DNA of 64,000 nt. It comes from UBA2779 sp965232615 (GTDB lineage: Bacteria > Spirochaetota > Spirochaetia > DSM-2461). Of this stretch, positions 25,403 through 33,462 are shown piece by piece. The notes beneath the pieces were generated by a model that was not told the DNA's origin, searched no databases, and saw nothing but the letters and a program-made list of their open reading frames with translations. The stretch is from contig OZ246985.1 in assembly GCA_965232615.1 (NCBI GenBank), forward strand, positions 1,612,001 through 1,676,000, given 5' to 3'. Position 1 is the stretch's first letter, and each line of letters opens with the position of its first letter. A program made the position numbers and the translations under genes.

Positions 25403-26470
25403 TTATAGAACCATTCTCTCTATTTCTCTCACCTGGGAGCGATACAGAGCCGCCAGATTGCTTCCATAATCAGCAATGAGCTGAATTATATTCCGACGAT
25501 AGTTCGAATCCTTTCCGTTAATCCTGTCCCCCGCATCCCCCAGACCCGGCAGAATGTATGCTGAGTCATTGAGTACAGGATCCATCCACAATGTAAAAAC
25601 TTCAACATTTTCAATCGACCTGACGATCTGCAGAGTTCCCTGGAGGGCAGAAATAACATTGAATGCTTTAACAGACCCCGGATGAACCCCCCGGGAATGC
25701 AGGTACTTGACAACGGTGACCAAACTCCCTCCAGTCGCATTCATTGGATCAGCAAAGATGAGATTTTTATCATTCAGGGATTCGATGTCAAAATAGGACA
25801 TATCAGGTTCCAGTATGTATTCCATGTTGTTTTTCGATTTGGAATCATTTCGACTGATGCGGAAGAGGGCGAATGATGTTACAAAACCAGTGGAACTGTA
25901 CTCCTGTATCTCCTTACTCAATATCATGGAGGGGAGAAGGGCTCCTCGGAGCATCACGCACATTACTGAATTCTTGATGAATTCATCAACATCAGGGATT
26001 TTGTGTACAGCATAATTTGTGAATGGCTGATTGACAGGTGTTTTTACGACCAGGTAGTTTTTTTGTCTCCTTCCACCTCCACCCCAGGCAAGGTTGAATA
26101 AGAGTTCATAAGCTCTCTGAATGTAATAAACGAACTCATCGTTCCCAGTTCTTATATCCCTGATCTTGGCGATGAGCCGGGAGACTTCTCCATGCTGGGT
26201 AGATGGAGTTTCAAAGCCATAGACATGGATATTGGGCTCGTCTGATGTAATCTCCTGCATGAATTTTCCCATCTTTTCATACGAACGTATGATCTTGTCC
26301 GTCTCAGAGGAAACCAGAGATGGCTTCGATTCACCAGCATCCAATTTCTGGAAGGACTCCATCGCTTCTTCATAATACTCATGCATTCCAAGTATGTTCT
26401 GTTTGTCATTTTCTGTAAGGACACCATCTAAATCCTTTGCTCTGAGGATGAAATTCTCAACAGTACTCAA
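25403..26470 (-). CDS. Uracil phosphoribosyltransferase-like protein with N-terminal extension
   Basis: 355 residues from a TTG at 26470 with GGAG 11 nt upstream; a longer frame runs into the upstream gene and is not credible. The C-terminal half carries the UPRTase signature: LIFADPMNATGGSLV (PRPP loop) and YILPGLGDAGDRINGKD (uracil loop), as in uracil salvage enzymes. The N-terminal ~150 residues are helical and have no assignment. UPRTases are normally about 210 residues. The gene lies 2 bp upstream of the TPR lipoprotein gene. Confidence 0.8.
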   Translation of the reverse strand: MSTVENFILRAKDLDGVLTENDKQNILGMHEYYEEAMESFQKLDAGESKPSLVSSETDKIIRSYEKMGKFMQEITSDEPNIHVYGFETPSTQHGEVSRLIAKIRDIRTGNDEFVYYIQRAYELLFNLAWGGGGRRQKNYLVVKTPVNQPFTNYAVHKIPDVDEFIKNSVMCVMLRGALLPSMILSKEIQEYSSTGFVTSFALFRISRNDSKSKNNMEYILEPDMSYFDIESLNDKNLIFADPMNATGGSLVTVVKYLHSRGVHPGSVKAFNVISALQGTLQIVRSIENVEVFTLWMDPVLNDSAYILPGLGDAGDRINGKDSNYRRNIIQLIADYGSNLAALYRSQVREIERMVL

Positions 26471-26475
26471 GATGA

Positions 26476-27288
26476 TTACAGCTCCTGTGGAAGAGGAAGG
26501 TTGGTTTTGGAAGCTTTTAGTCCAATACCGGCACTCAGTGAAACAGTCAGTCCGCGAGTTGGATCCAAAAGATCCGTACCAATAATGTCGATAACAAGAT
26601 TGAATATCCCCTTCTTGACAGGATGTATCCTCAGTCCTGTATTCAATGCCCCCCGGACTCCTGCATCCACTTCGGAACCATGCACCGCATAGGAGAAGTT
26701 GGAAAAGTCCGTGACCCACACAAGATAGTTATGGAGTATATTGGGAAACAATCCTATAGTAAAACCCATACCATATATCAGCTGACTACTGAACGCACCC
26801 AGACTTAAGAATTGCCATCCGAATGCCAGGGTAGTTGTTGCTGGCATGTTGAAAAAGTCTCCACTGTAGGTTACGGAAGCATAAATTTTTGAATTATAAC
26901 CGGTATAGAGGCTGGTATTGGTGATTTCGAAATCGCCCCCCATGGCCAGGGATGCACCCTGTTCCTCAAAAAACTGAAACTTTGCTCCCAGAACACCGTT
27001 CTTTACTTCCTTACTGTCCAAATGTAACAGTCCGAAGACTTCAATTTTCCTGAACAGATTGATGGAAAAACGGGGTAAATGATCCAGATCCCCTGACCAG
27101 ACAAAGCCATAACCTGAATTCAATCCAATATCGGCCCTGTCCCAACCAATTTGAGCATCGGGAACGATAAACAATCCCGTGGAGCCATTCAGTGTCATAC
27201 CAGTCACTCCATCGGATCGCGATTCCCAGGCCATCATTTTCATCAAAATGCAGGTTGTCAATAAAGCAAATGATATTAATCTATACAT
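26476..27288 (-). CDS. Putative outer-membrane beta-barrel protein
   Basis: 270 residues with an N-terminal signal segment (FALLTTCILMKMMA) and a mature part of alternating, glycine-rich strands (GLFIVPDAQIG; GLNSGYGFVW; INLFRKIEVFGLLHL; GVRGALNTGLRIHP). This resembles spirochaete barrel proteins; function unknown. AGGAG stands just before the ATG. A repeat copy starts only 16 bp upstream, so the original promoter must have been displaced. Confidence 0.68.
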   Translation of the reverse strand: MYRLISFALLTTCILMKMMAWESRSDGVTGMTLNGSTGLFIVPDAQIGWDRADIGLNSGYGFVWSGDLDHLPRFSINLFRKIEVFGLLHLDSKEVKNGVLGAKFQFFEEQGASLAMGGDFEITNTSLYTGYNSKIYASVTYSGDFFNMPATTTLAFGWQFLSLGAFSSQLIYGMGFTIGLFPNILHNYLVWVTDFSNFSYAVHGSEVDAGVRGALNTGLRIHPVKKGIFNLVIDIIGTDLLDPTRGLTVSLSAGIGLKASKTNLPLPQEL

Positions 27289-27304
27289 TGCATACTCCTA
27301 TTAT

Positions 27305-27462
27305 GGGCACCTCAAAAAAACATTTAGTTCTTGACTCGACCTTTTCTGCCGCTACTGCGTTGTCAAAATGCTCACGTAAGCAGGTGCGTACCGCAGGAGC
27401 AAAGCTCCGAGGAACGCACCGCCATTTCGTCAATTTCCTAAAGCTGTTTTTTCGAGGTACCC
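27305..27462 (-). repeat. MITE-like element, copy C
   Basis: 158 bp, opposite orientation to A and B. Ends GGGCACCTCAAAAAAA and TTTTTTCGAGGTACCC. Direct duplication TTAT at 27301-27304 and 27463-27466. It sits between the barrel protein start and the cobT stop. Confidence 0.92.
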
Positions 27463-27464
27463 TT

Positions 27465-27478
27465 ATGATAATTATCAT
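27465..27478. repeat. 14-bp perfect palindrome after cobT
   Basis: ATGATAATTATCAT, between the copy C element and the cobT stop. Not followed by a T-run, so not an intrinsic terminator. Possible operator or chance. Confidence 0.35.
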
Positions 27479-27482
27479 GTAA

Positions 27483-28559
27483 TCAAGGACTTTTTGGCAA
27501 CTGGAGATGAACGAGTTCTGATGTCATTGTTCCCATTTCGGAAAGCAGGGCTGCTCCAGCCTCAACGATGGGCATGGCAAGGGCGGCGCCTGTTCCCTCC
27601 CCCAGACGGAGATTCAGATCAAGTATCGGCTGAAGTCCCAGCGTATCAGCAATGATTCTATGACCTGGTTCTGCTGACAGATGACTGAATACCATCCGGT
27701 TCCGCACATTGGGAGCCAATTTCACGGCAACAAGTGCGGCAACCCCACTGATAAATCCATCGATCAATGCCAGGGATCCCAGTTCGGCCGTTCCTATTAC
27801 TGCTCCTGCCATCCCGGCAATATCCAAACCTCCAATTCTGGCCAGTGTACCAATGATGTCTTCCGGGTTCGGTTGATGAAGCTGCAAAGCGTCTTCTATC
27901 ACCTGTTTTTTGATTACCAGAGATTTAAGTCCTGTGCCGCTTCCAGTCACCCTCTCGGTTTCTTTGCCGGTCAATACAGCTGTCAGGGCCGCTGCAGGGG
28001 TTGTGTTGCCGATTCCCATCTCACCGATGCCAACTAACTGGGCTCCTGTTTCCCGGATTGCGGTTTGTGACGTTTCAATTCCTGTTTCGACAGCCCTGAC
28101 GGCCTCATCTCTGCTCATGGCCTCTTCGATTCTTATATTCCCAGTCCCACGGCTAATACGGCAGATATGTACAGATTCAGGTGCATCGTAGTCACTGGAT
28201 ACTCCAATATCAAAAACTCTGATTTCTGATCCGGCACGGGAAGCCAGAACATTGATGCCAGCCCTACCCGAACAGAAGGCCTTGACCATGGTTCCTGTTA
28301 CATCAGGATGAGCAAGGCTTACCCCCTCAGCGACAACGCCATGGTCAGCTGCATAAATCAAAGAAAGCTTTGAGTTAATTACAGGCTTTTCGCATCCCTG
28401 CACTCCGGCCAGAAGAATTCCCAGATCTTCCAATCGGCCCAGGGAGCCGGGAGGTTTCAGCAAGGCATCCATTTTCAAGGCAGCTCTCTTCATCGCATCT
28501 TCATCGATGGGCTGTACTGAAGCCTTGATTCTGCTTAGAAACGCTTCTTCCATATTCAT
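27483..28559 (-). CDS. cobT: Nicotinate-nucleotide--dimethylbenzimidazole phosphoribosyltransferase
   Basis: Makes alpha-ribazole phosphate, the lower-ligand precursor of B12. The 358-residue product has the family signatures LKPPGSLGRLEDL, YAADHGVVAEGVS, GEMGIGNTTPAAAL and the C-terminal LNLRLGEGTGAALAMP with the catalytic glutamate. It is 52 bp after cobU and is the last gene of the cbiB-cobU-cobT operon. Confidence 0.95.
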   Translation of the reverse strand: MNMEEAFLSRIKASVQPIDEDAMKRAALKMDALLKPPGSLGRLEDLGILLAGVQGCEKPVINSKLSLIYAADHGVVAEGVSLAHPDVTGTMVKAFCSGRAGINVLASRAGSEIRVFDIGVSSDYDAPESVHICRISRGTGNIRIEEAMSRDEAVRAVETGIETSQTAIRETGAQLVGIGEMGIGNTTPAAALTAVLTGKETERVTGSGTGLKSLVIKKQVIEDALQLHQPNPEDIIGTLARIGGLDIAGMAGAVIGTAELGSLALIDGFISGVAALVAVKLAPNVRNRMVFSHLSAEPGHRIIADTLGLQPILDLNLRLGEGTGAALAMPIVEAGAALLSEMGTMTSELVHLQLPKSP

Positions 28560-28611
28560 CTTCAGTGAGACTCGTAATAAGGAGCATGTGTGATAGGAGC
28601 CAGGACAGGTT

Positions 28612-29154
28612 TCATTTTAATCTGAGAGGTAGACCCGCTGTTACATGATAGACTCTGCTTGCGGCTGTAGCAATTATTTGATGCGTGAAGCCGGACAGAT
28701 CCTGAAAAACCCTGCCCAACGGCCAAAGTGATACCAGACCCAGTTCCACCAGGTTGGAGATAAGAAAGGCTTCCCCCCCGCCCTTCTCCCAATCTTCAAT
28801 ACCTACCATGAGCTTGTTGACCTCCTTCCGTCCGAACTGAATGACTTCGTCGTGATCCGGTTTCTCTCCCAGGGGAGCAATTAAATTGCTGAGCCATGAA
28901 GTGACACAATCCATGAGCAGTGTTTTTACTCCTGAGAGATTAGAAATCACTCCTGCCGGATTCAATTCTTCTTCGATTGTTTCCCAATGCGTCGGTCTGT
29001 CAGCACGGTGTTTCCGGATGCGCTGGGTCATCTCTTCATCACCGGCATACGCTGTGGCCAGATAAACAACTGGTCCAAGCTCTTCTCTGTCCCTGGCTAA
29101 CCGGGCCGCAAATGAGCTTTTACCACTCTTCATTCCACCAAGTATCAACGTCAT
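28612..29154 (-). CDS. cobU: Adenosylcobinamide kinase / guanylyltransferase
   Basis: Phosphorylates and then guanylates adenosylcobinamide. 180 residues from ATG 29154 with GGAG before it: MTLILGGMKSGKSSFAARLA (P-loop), VVYLATAYAGDEEM, KHRADRPTHWETIEEE, LMDCVTSWLSNLI. Length fits the family. A longer frame to 29217 overlaps cbiB and is not needed. Confidence 0.94.
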   Translation of the reverse strand: MTLILGGMKSGKSSFAARLARDREELGPVVYLATAYAGDEEMTQRIRKHRADRPTHWETIEEELNPAGVISNLSGVKTLLMDCVTSWLSNLIAPLGEKPDHDEVIQFGRKEVNKLMVGIEDWEKGGGEAFLISNLVELGLVSLWPLGRVFQDLSGFTHQIIATAASRVYHVTAGLPLRLK

Positions 29155-29186
29155 GACTACTCCATCCAATAACGCTATATATAGAG

Positions 29187-30161
29187 TTATTGGTCTATCA
29201 ATGTAAGAGTCATACACAATATAGCGGATATCAGCAACAGCAACATAGATGATATTCTGACAAGATTAATACATCTGTCTATGTCTGTTGATACAGGAAG
29301 CCTTCCATGAGAGTTAAGAGCATAATGCCCTTTTTTTTCCAGCCTGATACCCAGAATTCCAGCTACTGCCGCCATGGTCCATCCTGAGTTTGGACTCGCG
29401 CATTTCATACCATCAGTCAGCATACATTTTGACGACAACCTGCCCTCCAGAGATGTCAGACCTGAGGCGATAATAAATATCCAGCCTGAAATCCTGGCGG
29501 GTATCCAATTCAGTGCATCATCCAGCCGGGCAGTGATTTTTCCTCCCCATTCATAATCCCCCCCACGGTAACCTAGCATGGCATCCGCAGTATTGATGAA
29601 CCGATACCCCCAGGCAGCAGGGAGTCCTCCAATTAAAAAATAGAAAATGGGGGAAGCCAGGCTGTCTGTGAAGTTTTCACTCAGGGATTCAATGACAGCT
29701 GATACAACAGCTGCTTCATCAACATCTTCCAGAGTCCGGCTGACCAGTTTCTGACTGGCCAACTGCCTTGCTCTGGGGAGATTTCCGGAATCCAGCGCAT
29801 TTTTTACGCTACTGGCAGCGTAAAGGAGTCCTCTCAATGAAAAAGACAGTTTGAATACAATGGCTGATATTATGATGGCGAGAAACAGGAGTATACCCTT
29901 GAATGAGTGAAGGGATTTCTGCAATGGCCACGAAATCATCCCCGTAAGGAGAAGTCCAACAGAGAGGATGAGAGTTCCGCGGAAGAGTAGATGTGCTTTT
30001 TTACTGCTGAGTCTTCCGGCCCAGATACACTGTATAACCCGACCCAGCCAGCCCACTGGATGGTATCGGGTCGGTGGATCTCCTGCTAGAAGATCAAGGG
30101 CCAGGGCCGTCAGCAGAACGAGCAGGAAGAGTAAGGGGCGGCCGTGACTGAAAAGCATCAT
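29187..30161 (-). CDS. cbiB: Adenosylcobinamide-phosphate synthase CbiB
   Basis: Membrane enzyme that attaches the aminopropanol arm to adenosylcobyric acid. 324 residues with several hydrophobic segments, the N-terminal LLAGDPPTRYHPVGWLGRVI, the central DEAAVVSAVIESLSENFTDS, FYFLIGGLPAAWGYRFINT and YEWGGKITARLDD, all characteristic of CbiB/CobD. The start is one of two adjacent ATG codons. Divergent from cobO. Confidence 0.94.
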   Translation of the reverse strand: MMLFSHGRPLLFLLVLLTALALDLLAGDPPTRYHPVGWLGRVIQCIWAGRLSSKKAHLLFRGTLILSVGLLLTGMISWPLQKSLHSFKGILLFLAIIISAIVFKLSFSLRGLLYAASSVKNALDSGNLPRARQLASQKLVSRTLEDVDEAAVVSAVIESLSENFTDSLASPIFYFLIGGLPAAWGYRFINTADAMLGYRGGDYEWGGKITARLDDALNWIPARISGWIFIIASGLTSLEGRLSSKCMLTDGMKCASPNSGWTMAAVAGILGIRLEKKGHYALNSHGRLPVSTDIDRCINLVRISSMLLLLISAILCMTLTLIDQ

Positions 30162-30272
30162 CGTCTGGAGAGCACCCTGGATGTGGTGTGTTTTGAATCT
30201 GATGGAAAGAATTTAATCATACATCTATCTCCACCTGTCAATCTTCGGCTGAAATGTGCTACTATTTCTGAT

Positions 30273-30782
30273 ATGAATGGTTACCTTCATGTATACACTG
30301 GTGGCGGGAAAGGAAAATCGACAGCAGCCTTTGGATTGGCTCTCAGGGCCAGAGGAGCTAATCTCAAAGTGAAAATCATCCAGTTCATCAAGAATAAATC
30401 CTATTCCGAGATAGGAATCCTGAGTCAAATCGGCGTATCGGTTGAGCAATTTGGGTGCGGGCTCATGCTTGACCGATCCGTAACAACCCAGGACAGGGAC
30501 AGGGCAAATGAAGGATTGAACAGGATTGACAGACTCTTTTCTGACGCAGATTTCAACCTCCTTATTCTGGATGAAATCAATGTTGCTCTTTCCCGAGATC
30601 TGGTGGATGAATCTTATTTCCACAGAATTCTCGACAAACGGCCAGAAGCGATGGAAGTAATCTGCACCGGACGGGGAGCCCCGAACAGTCTCATCCAGAG
30701 AGCCGATCTGGTGACTGAAATGAAACCGGTCAAGCATTACTACCAGTCCGGGGTGCCGGCCAGGATTGGAATTGAGATGTAA
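30273..30782 (+). CDS. cobO: Cob(I)alamin adenosyltransferase
   Basis: Transfers adenosyl from ATP to cobalt in corrinoids. 169 residues of the CobA/BtuR type: MNGYLHVYTGGGKGKSTAAF (P-loop) at the start, VKIIQFIKN, LLILDEINVAL, VICTGRGAPNSL, EMKPVKHYYQSGVPAR. The ATG at 30273 begins exactly at the family start; an upstream in-frame extension is not conserved. It is convergent with the decayed btuD remnant. Confidence 0.94.
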   Translation: MNGYLHVYTGGGKGKSTAAFGLALRARGANLKVKIIQFIKNKSYSEIGILSQIGVSVEQFGCGLMLDRSVTTQDRDRANEGLNRIDRLFSDADFNLLILDEINVALSRDLVDESYFHRILDKRPEAMEVICTGRGAPNSLIQRADLVTEMKPVKHYYQSGVPARIGIEM

Positions 30783-30784
30783 TA

Positions 30785-31395
30785 TCATGAGGAGACTTCT
30801 TCCAGGGGAAGGAACATCTGACGCCTTCCATTGATTTCGACGAAATCAGTTCTAATAACAAGCATCTGATGGACACTTTCTTCACTGATGGATTCATTGA
30901 TGGGTCCCTGAGCCACAATGTACCCGTCTTTCAATAGTATGGCGGAGTCGCACCAGCTCAGGGCTGCATTGATGTCATGCAGGGTGATGAGTATCAACAC
31001 ATCCTTACTCTGACTTCGCTCCTTCAATGAGTTCATAAATTTCATCTGAAAACAAGATCCAGATTGTTCAAAGGTTCATCAAGGAGAAGAAGAGGTGTAT
31101 CCTGGGCGAATGCCCGAGCCAGTACAACCCTGGAAGGAGCAAAGATGAAATGCTGAGGAACCAGAGCCCTGTGCTTTGCCTGATCTGCTATTGACCAGTC
31201 CAGGAGGGGCCTGTTCATCCAGTCTATGCCTCTGACTGACTTCATTCCGGCGAGACATGAAATCAGTGTGGAATTACCCGATCCGTTTTCTCCGAGAAGG
31301 GCAACCACCTGACCTCCGGAGCAGTTGAAACAAAGATTTCTCAGAAAAGGTTTCTGATTGTAGGAGAAACTGAAGTTGTGAACCTGAATACTCAC
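30785..31395 (-). pseudogene. Decayed BtuD/FecE-type ABC transporter ATPase
   Basis: Two overlapping frames (31042-31395 and 30785-31045) together resemble one BtuD-like ATPase. Three defects are visible. The Walker A reads GENGSGNST, with Asn in place of the essential Lys (AAT for AAA/AAG). Between the Q-loop (RALVPQ) and RVVLARAFAQ about 50 residues including the LSGGQ signature are missing. After LLLLDEPLNNLDLV the frame is lost and resumes at KFMNSLKERS in another frame with the H-loop LITLHDIN. It should be inactive. It overlaps the permease remnant as ATGA. Confidence 0.85.
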
Positions 31396-32087
31396 AGTGC
31401 ATTCCGAATTTTTCGGCGGTTCATGAGAATAGCGATGAGAAATGGGACACCGATGAAGGACGTTATTATACCAATGGGCAGTTCTGTATTCCCCAGTATT
31501 GTCCGGGCCAGAGTATCGGATACCAGAAGAAACAATGCTCCTGTCAGAGCCGAAGCAGGGAAGAGAAGACGGTGATCACTACCAAACAGAATGCGGGCTA
31601 TGTGGGATGAGGCCAATCCGATGAAGCCGATTACTCCTGAAAAACTAACAATGACTGCCGTCACCAGGGTAACACCTGGAATAACCGCTGTACGTAGGAA
31701 TTGCGGATGGATTCCCAGACTTCCTGCCCCATCATCACCGGAGGAAAGGATGTTGATACGCCAGACGGCTGGTATGTTTTGAGAATCGGGATTGATGACC
31801 GCCACCTCTTTTAATACGTCCGTGAGAGTTTTGTTCGTGAAGCTCAGAATCTCTGCCGCACGGATCTCTTCCTGAAGAATGGCTCCCAGATTTCTGACAA
31901 GGATGGGCAGCCGTTCTGGATTGCTGGTTGACTCAATAATGACAGAGATATTCCGATTTTCAAGTATCGCTATCCTGGCAAGAACATGGGACGAAGGATT
32001 ATCGGACAGCATCCTGTCCGGTTCATCTATCCCCCTTCCCCATAAAATCGATGATATGGTTATCAGATAAAGGGCCAGTATCCTCAT
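31392..32087 (-). pseudogene. Chimeric remnant of a BtuF-like binding protein and a BtuC-like permease
   Basis: A continuous 231-codon frame. Residues 1-17 are signal-peptide-like. About 40-105 (NPERLPILVRNLGAILQ, then EEIRAAEIL) resembles the middle of BtuF/FecB-type binding proteins. From about residue 120 it is the C-terminal third of a FecCD/BtuC permease (GSLGIHPQFLRTAV; GVIGFIGLASSHIARILFG; DTLARTILGNTELPIGIIT). The rest of both proteins is missing, so this looks like a deletion joining two genes. BtuC normally has about 330 residues. Neighbouring genes (cbiK upstream, decayed ATPase downstream) support a former corrinoid or cobalt-related ABC transporter. Confidence 0.72.
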
Positions 32088-32099
32088 GTCTGAGTCTGC

Positions 32100-32936
32100 C
32101 TAAAGAGCGTCGAATTGTTCCAGGGTGTCCGCGATTCTGTTGATGAACATGTTCTGGAAACTGGGCAGGGCAGCCAATCCATCGGTAACCTCGGCCGGGA
32201 GTCCCAGTTGGCTCTTCAAGGAGTCATCTTCATCTCCAGAGACATCATTCAGCATATGATCCCCAAAGGTCAGCATGTAAGTAATAAACTGTACTTTTGA
32301 AACTCCTGACTCAAGGATTTTTCTGCGAATGGGTTCCCAGGATGGAGTTCCTTCCAGGCTGACCAGATACGTATTTTTATAATGTGACTGCAGGTAGTTG
32401 TTGATTATCTCCAGTTCAGCATTGTACCGGGGATTCTTTCCATTGCCATGGGCACACAATACTGTAGCCGTTTCTTCGTTATTGGCGATTTTATCCTCAA
32501 TAATCAGAACAGAATTCTCAATGTTTTCCTCATAGTAGAGCAGGGGGTGGATGTATTGTACATTGAGACCAGGAGTCGGTGTGTCCAGTACCTGCTTATG
32601 CTTGACCCCCCTCATGATGTGAAATATAACAACCAGTACATTTCTACGGCCCTGTTCCAGGAGGTGATGATAGGCTTCCTCAAGACTGAAGAGGGGAACT
32701 CTGGAATCAAAAAGAGTTATTGTGCCGGTTTTGCGCAGTTTGTTGACAATGAAGGAAGATGTAAAACCCCATAAGACCTCGTTGTCTGGAAAGCTCTGTC
32801 GAATACGGACATCAAAATCTTCCAGGTTGGCAATTCCTGTATCGTAACTGCTTCCGAAACCTGCAATGAGGATTACAGGTTTTGCATCTCTGACTGAATT
32901 AGCGGACACAGTTGAGATACAACTCATGAGAATCAA
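32100..32936 (-). CDS. cbiK: Anaerobic cobaltochelatase CbiK with export signal, 5' end disturbed
   Basis: Inserts cobalt into sirohydrochlorin. CbiK motifs: PVILIAGFGSSYDTGI, LWGFTSSFIVNKL, LCAHGNGKNPRYNAE (catalytic His) and TFGDHMLNDVSGDEDDS (catalytic His region). The N-terminus is hydrophobic (SLLIGSLILMSC, then STVSANS), suggesting a periplasmic or lipid-anchored form like the exported CbiK of Desulfovibrio. The best start, ATG 32993 (codons M V N R), runs into an in-frame TAA at 32979-32981 at the edge of a solo repeat terminus; beyond it the frame continues APLKKSWSLLIG. Translation would have to start at a CTG or TTG (32936 used here). It lies downstream of a cobalamin riboswitch. 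Confidence 0.82.
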   Translation of the reverse strand: MILMSCISTVSANSVRDAKPVILIAGFGSSYDTGIANLEDFDVRIRQSFPDNEVLWGFTSSFIVNKLRKTGTITLFDSRVPLFSLEEAYHHLLEQGRRNVLVVIFHIMRGVKHKQVLDTPTPGLNVQYIHPLLYYEENIENSVLIIEDKIANNEETATVLCAHGNGKNPRYNAELEIINNYLQSHYKNTYLVSLEGTPSWEPIRRKILESGVSKVQFITYMLTFGDHMLNDVSGDEDDSLKSQLGLPAEVTDGLAALPSFQNMFINRIADTLEQFDAL

Positions 32937-32961
32937 TGATCCAATTAACAGGGACCATGAC

Positions 32962-32977
32962 TTTTTTAGAGGTGCCC
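32962..32977. repeat. Solo 16-bp terminus of the MITE family in the cbiK leader
   Basis: TTTTTTAGAGGTGCCC, identical to the remnant at 4397 and to the right ends of copies A and B. On the coding strand it reads through as codons between the likely start ATG and the signal peptide, and a TAA precedes it. Confidence 0.75.
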
Positions 32978-33023
32978 TTTATCTGTTTACCATAAATGCT
33001 ACAGGCTGGTATCAACCCGAATA

Positions 33024-33041
33024 CCTCCAATGAATTGGAGG
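33024..33041 (-). promoter_or_regulatory. Perfect hairpin between riboswitch and cbiK
   Basis: CCTCCAAT-TC-ATTGGAGG, an 8-bp stem without a following U-run. Together with a longer imperfect stem at 33070-33100 (GATAAC pairing GTTATC, ACTCT pairing AGAGT) it may be part of the riboswitch expression platform. It is 30 bp upstream of the putative start ATG at 32993, so translation control is possible. Confidence 0.45.
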
Positions 33042-33103
33042 AGATTATCGACAACGGAATGGCATCCGTGATAACGACTCTCTCCTCGAAGAGTGTTATC
33101 TGT

Positions 33104-33256
33104 GGGGACCCTACAGCAGGTTTCCTGACTTATGATTAACATCCACCGCCTTCCCATTCCAATAGAACAGTGACATTCATGGTGAACAATCCAATTACAG
33201 TGACGGGATCGTTCCGGATTTGCACCGGATTCCCTTTTAACCCGAAATCGTACATT
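33104..33256 (-). ncRNA. Cobalamin riboswitch
   Basis: On the minus strand the conserved core is clear: GGGAATCCGGTGCAAATCC, then CGATCCCGTCACTGTAA, and about 85 nt later the B12-box-like GTCAGGAAACCTGCTG. Order and spacing match the adenosylcobalamin riboswitch class. It precedes cbiK and the decayed btu genes, where it should reduce expression when B12 is plentiful. A repeat copy ends 37 bp upstream, so the promoter must lie in or beyond that element. Confidence 0.92.
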
Positions 33257-33293
33257 CAACAATTCCGGGCACTGTGGGGCTGAACAGATTTAC

Positions 33294-33453
33294 GGGCACC
33301 TCTAAAAAACCCATTTAGTTCTTGACTCGATCTTTTCTGCCGCTACTGCGTCGTCAAAATGCTCACGTAATCAGGTGCGTACCACAGGAGCAAAGCTCCG
33401 AGGAACACACCGCCACTTCGTCAATTTCCTAAAGCTGTTTTTTAGAGGTACCC
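33294..33453 (-). repeat. MITE-like element, copy D
   Basis: 160 bp, same orientation as copy C. Ends GGGCACCTCTAAAAAA and TTTTTTAGAGGTACCC. Direct duplication TTAC at 33290-33293 and 33454-33457. It separates the cbiF-cbiG-cbiH genes from the riboswitch-cbiK unit. Confidence 0.93.
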
Positions 33454-33462
33454 TTACAACAA

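Noticed and set aside
26471..26719. N-terminal 83 codons of the longer uracil phosphoribosyltransferase frame
   Set aside because: They overlap the barrel protein in another frame, are Cys/Trp-rich and unlike any protein; the TTG at 26470 with GGAG is a better start.
27192..27482. 96-codon plus-strand frame over copy C
   Set aside because: The similar peptide (ALSKCSRKQVRTAGAKLRGT) is repeat-derived; the N-terminal part is antisense to the barrel protein gene.
28562..28792. Small frame that might be cobS between cobT and cobU
   Set aside because: 76 codons in another frame of cobU, without membrane segments or CobS motifs.
32999..33262. 87-codon minus-strand frame
   Set aside because: It covers the cobalamin riboswitch; the RNA motifs explain the sequence better than a protein.
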